NCBI RefSeq assembly: GCF_048553715.1
Contig: NZ_JBLZNC010000004.1
Coordinates: 310,001-374,000, forward strand
Length of the DNA: 64,000 nt
Origin: Sagittula sp048553715
Lineage (GTDB): Bacteria; Pseudomonadota; Alphaproteobacteria; Rhodobacterales; Rhodobacteraceae
Reading direction: 5' to 3'
The notes beneath the pieces are model-generated. The model saw only the letters and a list, made by a program, of their open reading frames with translations, had not been told where the DNA came from and did no database searches. Shown piece by piece: positions 62,395-64,000 of the stretch (within the stretch, counting starts at the first letter, position 1; each line of letters starts with the position of its first letter). Both the position numbers and the translations under genes were made by a program.

Positions 62395-63305
62395 CGTTTG
62401 GCCCGCGCGTTCAGCCGTTCGCGGTGCAAGGTATACAGCCCTGACGCCACGATGATCGCGCAGCCGACAAAGGTCCAGCCATCGGGCAGGTCTCCGAAGA
62501 CGACAAAGCCGTAGAATGTGCTCCAGATGATCAGGGAATATTGCATTGGCGCCACGACGCTGGCTTGGGCAATATCAAGGGCGCGGATCACCAGAACCTC
62601 ACCCAGACCGGCGGTCACCGCAAGTCCCACCGCTACGGCCCACAGCGTTGGTGAGTGCAGGTTCTGCCAGACAAAGGGCAGGGTGACCGACAGGATCAGC
62701 GTCGCGGTGATCGAGGTATAGGCCACGGTGGTGGGCACGGAATCGAGCCCCGCCAGACTGCGCGACAGCACCTGTCGTGTCGAAAAGAACAGCGCGGCCA
62801 CCACGATGAACAAAATGGCGGGGTGAAATACGCCCATGCCGGGACGGATCACCACCAGCATGCCGACAAAGCCGACCGCCACCGCTGCCCAACGGCGCGG
62901 GCCAACGGGTTCGCGCAGCACGATTGCCCCCAGCAGGGTGACCAGGAACGGCGCGATAAAGGTCACCGCCGTCGCATCTGCCAGCGGCACATGGCGCACG
63001 GCTAGAACGAAAAACACCGCCGATCCGATGGCTGTCAGCCCGCGAGCGATCTGTAAAAACGGCAGGCGGGAGCGCAGGATATGCGGACCCTTGAGCGCGA
63101 GCAGGATGACAACGCCCACGAACAGCCCGAATTGGCGAAACCACACGACCTGCGCGGGGTGAAGGTGTTCGGCCAGCACTTTGGCCTGCACGTCACAGGC
63201 CGCAAAGGCAAAGAACCCCGCCGACATCAACATCAGCCCACGGATGTTGTCAGGTTCGGGAACGGGCTTGCCCTCTTGGATGGGTGTTGTGCGTAGGGTG
63301 GGCAT
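62349..63305 (-). CDS. EamA/DMT family transporter
   Basis: A 318-aa inner-membrane protein with ten predicted helices in two EamA repeats, starting after a soluble MPTLRTTPIQEGKPVPEPDN leader. Segments include AGFFAFAACDVQAKVLAEHL, VFFVLAVRHVPLADATAVTF, a motif common in this family, and AQASVVAPMQYSLIIWSTFY. The substrate is unknown. It is the third EamA protein in this window and is not closely similar to the other two. Confidence 0.9.
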   Translation of the reverse strand: MPTLRTTPIQEGKPVPEPDNIRGLMLMSAGFFAFAACDVQAKVLAEHLHPAQVVWFRQFGLFVGVVILLALKGPHILRSRLPFLQIARGLTAIGSAVFFVLAVRHVPLADATAVTFIAPFLVTLLGAIVLREPVGPRRWAAVAVGFVGMLVVIRPGMGVFHPAILFIVVAALFFSTRQVLSRSLAGLDSVPTTVAYTSITATLILSVTLPFVWQNLHSPTLWAVAVGLAVTAGLGEVLVIRALDIAQASVVAPMQYSLIIWSTFYGFVVFGDLPDGWTFVGCAIIVASGLYTLHRERLNARAKRQSAAAGSASHEPAQ

Positions 63306-63553
63306 GGTCTGGCTTTCTGCTGAACGCGCAAAGCATAGGGGCGGACCCACACGCCATACAAGCGCAAAGCTGCCTTCGGCAGATAGATGACACGAGCACT
63401 CATTGCGGGGTGGTCCGGGGCGCGCGCGTATCTTTTGGGCAGGGTTGGCGGCTTTTCTTGAGGATAGACGTTATTTTTCTGACTTTCTGCGGCGGAAAGG
63501 CGCAGAGATCGCGTAACAGTACATGAACGGCACGCATGACAGGAGCATTCGCG

Positions 63554-63898
63554 GTGCGCAAATTCTGGCAGGACGCCCCACTGTTGACGGCCGCCATGGT
63601 GGTGGCGCTGCTTGTGGCCGGGTTCTTTGCCGTCCAGTTGGTGCTCAATGCCATCTACTGGAACGACCCTCGCCATCAGGACATGGACATTGCCCCGTGG
63701 ATGACGCCGCGCTTTGTGGCCATGTCGTGGGGCGTGCCGGTGCCTGTTGTCCGATCCGCATTGGATCTGCCGCCGCCTGACGGCAAGCCGCAACCGCTGC
63801 AACGCATCGCGCAGGAACGCGGCATCGCTGTCGAAGACCTCGCACAGGATCTCGAAGCCGCCATCCTGCAGTACCGCGAGGGCCGTGGAGATGAGTGA
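63554..63898 (+). CDS. Single-pass membrane protein of unknown function
   Basis: A 114-aa protein with one N-terminal membrane helix (LLTAAMVVALLVAGFFAVQL) followed by a soluble part with an IAPWMTPRFVAMSW motif and a C-terminal helical segment resembling a helix-turn-helix (PLQRIAQERGIAVEDLAQDL). The GTG at 63554 is chosen because AGGAG lies 8 nt upstream; an ATG at 63536 would add six residues. It overlaps the DedA gene by 8 bp, and the arrangement suggests it assists a DedA-family protein, but this is only context. Confidence 0.75.
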   Translation: MRKFWQDAPLLTAAMVVALLVAGFFAVQLVLNAIYWNDPRHQDMDIAPWMTPRFVAMSWGVPVPVVRSALDLPPPDGKPQPLQRIAQERGIAVEDLAQDLEAAILQYREGRGDE

Positions 63899-64000
63899 TA
63901 CCGTCTTTACCCTTGTTTCCGAATACGGGCTGTGGATGGTCGGTGTGTCGGCGTATCTGTCCTGTCTTCTGGTGCCGATCCCTACGGCACTGGTGATGCT
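63891..64000 (+). CDS. DedA family membrane protein, N-terminal fragment
   Basis: The first 36 codons are visible before the window ends: MSDTVFTLVSEYGLWMVGVS then AYLSCLLVPIPTALVM. The pattern of a short polar start, a membrane helix, and an LxxPIPT motif matches the N-terminus of DedA/SNARE-associated proteins, which act in membrane homeostasis as undecaprenyl- or phospholipid-flippase-like proteins. The ATG overlaps the preceding gene by 8 bp. Confidence 0.7.
   Translation, partial: MSDTVFTLVSEYGLWMVGVSAYLSCLLVPIPTALVM

Overview
The window is 64 kb of GC-rich chromosomal DNA from an alphaproteobacterium, most likely a Roseobacter-group member of the Rhodobacteraceae. Supporting signs are the split ATP synthase with a separate F0 operon carrying both b' and b subunits, MipZ in place of a Min system, phosphatidylcholine synthase, a compact RpoH-type second heat-shock sigma factor, DUF1150 next to a small heat-shock protein, several Hint-domain proteins, and many GTG starts with 4-bp ATGA/GTGA overlaps. 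I see no insertion sequence, prophage, CRISPR array or rRNA. One tRNA gene, tRNA-Lys(UUU), is present. The genus cannot be fixed from the sequence alone.

Layout. 1-8.4 kb (minus strand): a Hint protein cut by the window edge, then the translation cluster trmD, an unknown membrane protein, rimM, a 46-aa membrane peptide, rpsP, chorismate mutase, five tandem overlapping GNAT acetyltransferases and ffh. 8.6-12 kb: a STAS-like protein, a divergent azoR/LysR pair, an EamA exporter and an ArsR regulator. 12.2-14.9 kb: the F0 operon atpI-B-E-F'-F. 15-20.8 kb: mipZ, a lipoprotein, smc and an EamA transporter. 20.8-26.4 kb: an orphan phnM, a DHA2 efflux pump, purEK, a DUF465 protein, a small heat-shock protein and DUF1150. 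26.4-36.7 kb: a second Hint protein, a MarR-like/sulfate adenylyltransferase/APS kinase fusion behind a 22-bp palindrome, an RraB-like protein, trxB with a divergent Lrp regulator, a third and degenerate Hint protein, a 47-aa protein, and pgeF-midA-type-lgt. 36.7-42.2 kb: ubiK, xylB, pcs, a PaiB-like protein, mtaB and dapF. 42.5-50.4 kb: tRNA-Lys, an unknown protein divergent from a CheB-CheR-PAS fusion, a DEAD-box helicase with a long basic tail, and an amino-sugar kinase with nagA. 50.4-64 kb: argE, a class III aminotransferase, rpoH overlapping a ChaN-like gene, a putative metalloprotease, coaBC-dut-moeB-M3 peptidase, a TraB/GumN protein, a DUF2161 protein, a third EamA transporter, and a membrane protein overlapping the start of a DedA gene.

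Most of the window is conserved housekeeping. The less ordinary parts are: (1) the in-frame joining of a MarR/EPS-type winged helix to the sulfate-activating enzyme, with an internal Shine-Dalgarno that could also yield the enzyme alone and a palindromic operator at the 5' end; (2) the five-paralogue GNAT array inside the ribosome/SRP cluster; (3) two short conserved-looking proteins of 46 and 47 aa; (4) a DapF whose second catalytic cysteine is serine; (5) three Hint proteins, one of which has lost its catalytic residues; and (6) a heat-shock sigma factor translationally coupled to a haem-binding-like protein.
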